From Acrocarpospora phusangensis (GTDB lineage Bacteria; Actinomycetota; Actinomycetes; Streptosporangiales; Streptosporangiaceae): DNA of 37,242 nucleotides. The notes beneath the pieces are model-generated. The model made no database searches and was not told the DNA's origin. It saw only the letters and a list, made by a program, of their open reading frames with translations. The translations under genes and the position numbers were made by a program. Shown piece after piece: positions 34,802 to 37,242 of the stretch. Location of the stretch: NCBI RefSeq assembly GCF_016862995.1, contig NZ_BOOA01000079.1, forward strand, positions 1 through 37,242. Reading direction: 5' to 3'. Each line of letters begins with the position of its first letter. Position 1 is the stretch's first letter.

Positions 34802-34853
34802 TCAATTACCCTCTGTTACGATCGGCCCGGGGTCGTAGACGGAGGGGGCAGCA

Positions 34854-35258
34854 GTGAGGGCATGGGTACGGGCGGTTGTCGTCGCCACCGCCGGATGGGG
34901 AGCGTTCCTGAGCGCTCCCGCCGTGTGGGCCGACTCCCCGGCCAGCGAGCGTTCGCAGCTTGCCCGTCTCCTCGGGGCCGACCTCGGCAACGTGTTCGAG
35001 GCGCTGCCCGCCGTCCTGTGCGGCAACCGGCTGATCAGTTACAACTCGCCGACGAGCAACTCGCCGGTCACCTGCGTCAACGGCCCCGCCAACAGCGGCA
35101 ACTCGACCGACAGCGGCAACTACTCCAGCCGTGGCAACCCCGTGAACAGTGGAAACTTCTCCAACACCAACGGGTCCCACGGGAGCAGCAACTCGTCGAA
35201 CGCCGACAACCTCGCGAACGGCCCGCAGGAGACGTCCATCAAGCAGGCCATTCGATGA
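34854..35258 (+). CDS. Secreted Asn/Ser/Gly 12-residue-repeat protein A
   Basis: Exported protein of 134 residues. GTG 34854 has GGAGGGG 6 nt upstream. The signal peptide ends near SAPAVWA (residue 26). A short globular part follows (SQLARLLGADLGNVFEALPAV) with Cys pair VLCGN and VTCVNG, then a low-complexity tail with a 12-residue period: TDSGNYSSRGNP, VNSGNFSNTNGS, HGSSNSSNADNL, ending ANGPQETSIKQAIR. The Cys-Gly-Asn ... Thr-Cys-Val-Asn spacing recalls chaplins only loosely. The regular Asn/Gly/Ser turns suggest a beta-solenoid or amyloid-like stack; a cell-surface role is inferred. It overlaps gene B by 4 nt. Confidence 0.75.
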   Translation: MRAWVRAVVVATAGWGAFLSAPAVWADSPASERSQLARLLGADLGNVFEALPAVLCGNRLISYNSPTSNSPVTCVNGPANSGNSTDSGNYSSRGNPVNSGNFSNTNGSHGSSNSSNADNLANGPQETSIKQAIR

Positions 35259-35551
35259 TGATCCTGTATGTCGCCGCCCTGGCCTTCGCTTCGGTCGCCG
35301 CTCCCGTGGCGGGCGATCCGACCTGCTGTGTGGTCAACCACGGCCATTCGCATCACATGGGCAACCATCGCAACAGCGGCAATTACCACAGCGATACGAA
35401 CAATATCAACAGCGGCAACTACTCGAACACCGACGGTTCGATCAACAGCGGTAACTCCTCCATCAGCTCCAACAACGCCGACGGCCCGCAGCGCATCATC
35501 ATCACCGACCGCTTCGTCAAGAGGAGATGCGTCCTCAAGCGGAGCTGCTGA
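35255..35551 (+). CDS. Secreted Asn/Ser/Gly 12-residue-repeat protein B
   Basis: Exported protein of 98 residues, coupled to gene A by an ATGA overlap. The signal peptide (MMILYVAALAFASVAAPVAG) is followed by a Cys pair (PTCCVV) and a His-rich stretch (NHGHSHHMGNHR) that could bind a metal. Then three 12-residue repeats: RNSGNYHSDTNN, INSGNYSNTDGS, INSGNSSISSNN. It ends with the same closing as gene A (NADGPQ) and a basic Cys-containing tail (FVKRRCVLKRSC). The match in period and ending shows A and B are related. Function unknown; probably a paired structural or surface component. Confidence 0.75.
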   Translation: MMILYVAALAFASVAAPVAGDPTCCVVNHGHSHHMGNHRNSGNYHSDTNNINSGNYSNTDGSINSGNSSISSNNADGPQRIIITDRFVKRRCVLKRSC

Positions 35552-35955
35552 GCTCTCCGGCCGGAAGAGCTTCATGATCGGCTGGGATTGTCGGAGCGGT
35601 GGGATACGGTCTCTCCATCACGACACGCTCGGCTGCGGCATTCGAGCAAGGTGCTTCGGTGTGAGATAACCGGTCCGGCATAGTCCCTGAAGGCCGGTGT
35701 GGTGGCGACGTGTGCGCGCGGGAGTGGGCGCCCATCCCGGCGGTAGTGAAACTTTTCGGAGCGCTGGGGGTGGCTGGGGAAACCCTGCCTACTATTCAGC
35801 TAGTTTCCGAAACGTTCTGTGCCGGTATGGCGGTATGCCCAGCTCAACCCGGCAATTCGAGATCATTCTTTGAAAGTTTTCGACGTCCGCGTTGACGGCT
35901 TTCGAACGGATTCACACACTGAGCGCCTACACCCCACCGGGAAGGGAGAGCCCTA
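35552..35955. other. 400-bp intergenic region with GAAA/TTTC elements
   Basis: No gene supported. A weak 6-bp hairpin follows gene B (35551-35571). Three GAAA/TTTC symmetric elements lie upstream of the CE15 gene: GAAACTTTTC (35748-35757), GTTTC-C-GAAAC (35803-35813, perfect) and GAAAGTTTTC (35872-35881). They resemble the LacI-type operator at 33149-33163. Confidence 0.5.
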
Positions 35956-37242
35956 GTGATCATCAGCTTGGGCCGTTCTAGGATCCGTTCGAGGGTCATC
36001 GCGCTGACGACAGCGGTGACGCTCTCGTTCGCTGGAGCGGTGACGATAGCTTCCACCGAAGCCGCCGCGGCCATTGGAGTTGAAAACGAGGGCGCCGACT
36101 GTGCCGTGCCCACCCTGCCCGACGCAGGGTCTTTGCCCACGAATACCAGGCTCCCTGACCCCTTCAGGAAGATGAACAATACGCGCATCACCGCCAAGTC
36201 CGAGTGGCGATGCCGGCGGGAAGAGATCAAGAGGCTGGCGGAGCGCTTCGTCTACGGGGAGAAGCCGCCGAAGCCGACGACCGTCACGGGCACCGTGTCG
36301 AACACCAGCATCTCGGTGAGCGTGAACCACAACGGCAGAAGCTCCAGCTTCTCGGCGAGCGTCTCCCTGCCGAGCGGCACCGGGCCTTTCCCGGCCGTCA
36401 TCGTCTATGGCGGATTCGGCGCGAACACGAACGCCATTCGAGCCGCCGGCGCCGCCGTGATCAACTACGACCCCTATGTGGTGGGGCGTGAGGGCACGCC
36501 GCGGAACAACAAGCAGGGCGCGTTCTACACCATCTACGGCAATACCAGCGCGACCGGACTCCTGCAGGCCTGGGGCTGGGGCGTGAGCCGGATCATCGAC
36601 GTCATCGAGCAGTCGGGCGGCAACATCCTGAAGCCGGACGCGACCGGCGTCACGGGCTGCTCCCGGTTCGGCAAGGGCGCCTTCGTCGCCGGCGCGTTCG
36701 ACCAGCGAGTCGCGCTGACCATGCCGATCGAGTCGGGGACCGCCGGCGTACCGATCTTCCGCGGGATTCCCGGGGAGGGCGCCCAGAGCCTGAGCAGCGC
36801 GTACGGCGAGCAGCCGTGGTTCGGCGACGCGTTCGGCACCTTCACCGGCAGCCCGACCAGGCTCCCGGTGGACACCCACATGACCGTGGCGATGATCGCG
36901 CCGCGTGGCCTGTTCATCATGGACAACCCGCACATCGCCAACCTGGGTCCCCGGTCCGCGAGCGTGGCGGCTCTGGGTGGGCAAGAGGTCTACCGGGCGC
37001 TCGGCGCGGGTGACAACATCACCTACTGGTCCGACGTCGCGGACGGCACCCACTGCGCCAACAGGTCCGAGTGGGCGACCCCGCTCACGCAGAACATCCA
37101 GAAGCACCTGACCAAGACGGGCAACGCCGCCGGCACCATGCGGATCTCGTCGCGGGCCTCCGGCAACCTGGCCGAGTGGCGCGACTGGACCACGCCGACC
37201 CTCACCGACGGCAGCCCGAGTCCGACCGACACCACCCCGCCC
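35956..37242 (+). CDS. CE15 glucuronoyl esterase, 3' end outside the window
   Basis: Secreted esterase that splits ester bonds between lignin alcohols and 4-O-methyl-glucuronic acid on xylan. GTG 35956 has GGGAG about 8 nt upstream. A signal peptide ends near STEAAAA (residue 39). The catalytic domain carries the CE15 serine motif GVTGCSRFGKGA with Ser236, the acidic residue Glu259 in MPIESG, and His366 in DGTHCANRSEW; all three are visible. The frame is still open at the window end in a Pro/Ser/Thr linker (TDGSPSPTDTTPP), so a binding module probably follows. It complements the two GH10 xylanases in opening glucuronoxylan attached to lignin. Confidence 0.94.
   Translation, partial: MIISLGRSRIRSRVIALTTAVTLSFAGAVTIASTEAAAAIGVENEGADCAVPTLPDAGSLPTNTRLPDPFRKMNNTRITAKSEWRCRREEIKRLAERFVYGEKPPKPTTVTGTVSNTSISVSVNHNGRSSSFSASVSLPSGTGPFPAVIVYGGFGANTNAIRAAGAAVINYDPYVVGREGTPRNNKQGAFYTIYGNTSATGLLQAWGWGVSRIIDVIEQSGGNILKPDATGVTGCSRFGKGAFVAGAFDQRVALTMPIESGTAGVPIFRGIPGEGAQSLSSAYGEQPWFGDAFGTFTGSPTRLPVDTHMTVAMIAPRGLFIMDNPHIANLGPRSASVAALGGQEVYRALGAGDNITYWSDVADGTHCANRSEWATPLTQNIQKHLTKTGNAAGTMRISSRASGNLAEWRDWTTPTLTDGSPSPTDTTPP

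Noticed and set aside
34854-35258. Repeat protein A as a true chaplin
   Set aside because: The Cys spacing recalls chaplins, but the hydrophobic chaplin core between the Cys residues is absent and the 12-residue repeat is not a chaplin feature.
35100-35470. Repeat DNA of the AACAGCGGCAAC type as a CRISPR or tandem DNA array
   Set aside because: The short similar units are codons of the NSGN protein repeats, differ at many positions, and have no spacers of constant length.

Overview
The window reads as a piece of chromosome from a high-GC, secretion-rich filamentous actinomycete. The strong G/C bias at third codon positions, GTG and TTG starts, long open antisense frames, and secreted CAZymes with Pro/Ser/Thr linkers and CBM2, CBM6-like or CBM13 modules fit Streptosporangiales (Streptosporangium/Nonomuraea-like). 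That placement is inferred from style; there is no rRNA or marker gene here. I see no tRNA, rRNA, CRISPR array, intact insertion sequence or prophage.

Layout. 1-2.6 kb: the 3' part of a GH10 xylanase with a CBM13, convergent with a secreted DUF11 protein. 2.7-6.4 kb: a patchy zone with a LuxR-tail remnant, a ChrA chromate transporter, a broken multicopper-oxidase remnant, a PadR regulator and a conserved hypothetical gene. Copies of a CGATATCG palindrome lie upstream of both chrA and padR. 6.5-9.3 kb: a membrane protein and two secreted proteins of unknown function. 9.4-13.3 kb: two PIN-toxin/antitoxin pairs flanking a secreted GH16 endoglucanase and a LacI-type regulator that has lost its DNA-binding domain. 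13.3-24.7 kb: general genes (tandem GNAT, pirin plus TPR protein, aldo/keto reductase, membrane proteins, cytochrome P450, a membrane-anchored propeller-like protein, epoxide hydrolase with a divergent WYL regulator, Dps).

24.7-31 kb: a compact fructoside operon on the minus strand (solute-binding lipoprotein, two ABC permeases, ROK fructokinase, GH68 enzyme) with a divergent LacI regulator and a clean operator between them. The GH68 protein has no signal peptide, so the likely path is import of sucrose or a small fructoside, cleavage in the cytosol, then phosphorylation of fructose. 31.1-37.2 kb: a complete GH10 xylanase with CBM2, a LacI regulator next to a CGAAAGTTTCG-type operator, a cluster of four tiny genes, and the start of a CE15 glucuronoyl esterase that runs off the window. 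Together with the xylanase at the left edge, these point to degradation of glucuronoxylan.

The best candidate for something undescribed is the tiny-gene cluster at 34.4-35.6 kb. Two translationally coupled secreted proteins carry matching 12-residue Asn/Ser/Gly repeats (type INSGNYSNTDGS) and a shared NAD...GPQ tail. Opposite them is a coupled pair encoding a 70-residue protein and a 39-residue single-pass membrane peptide, closed by its own terminator.
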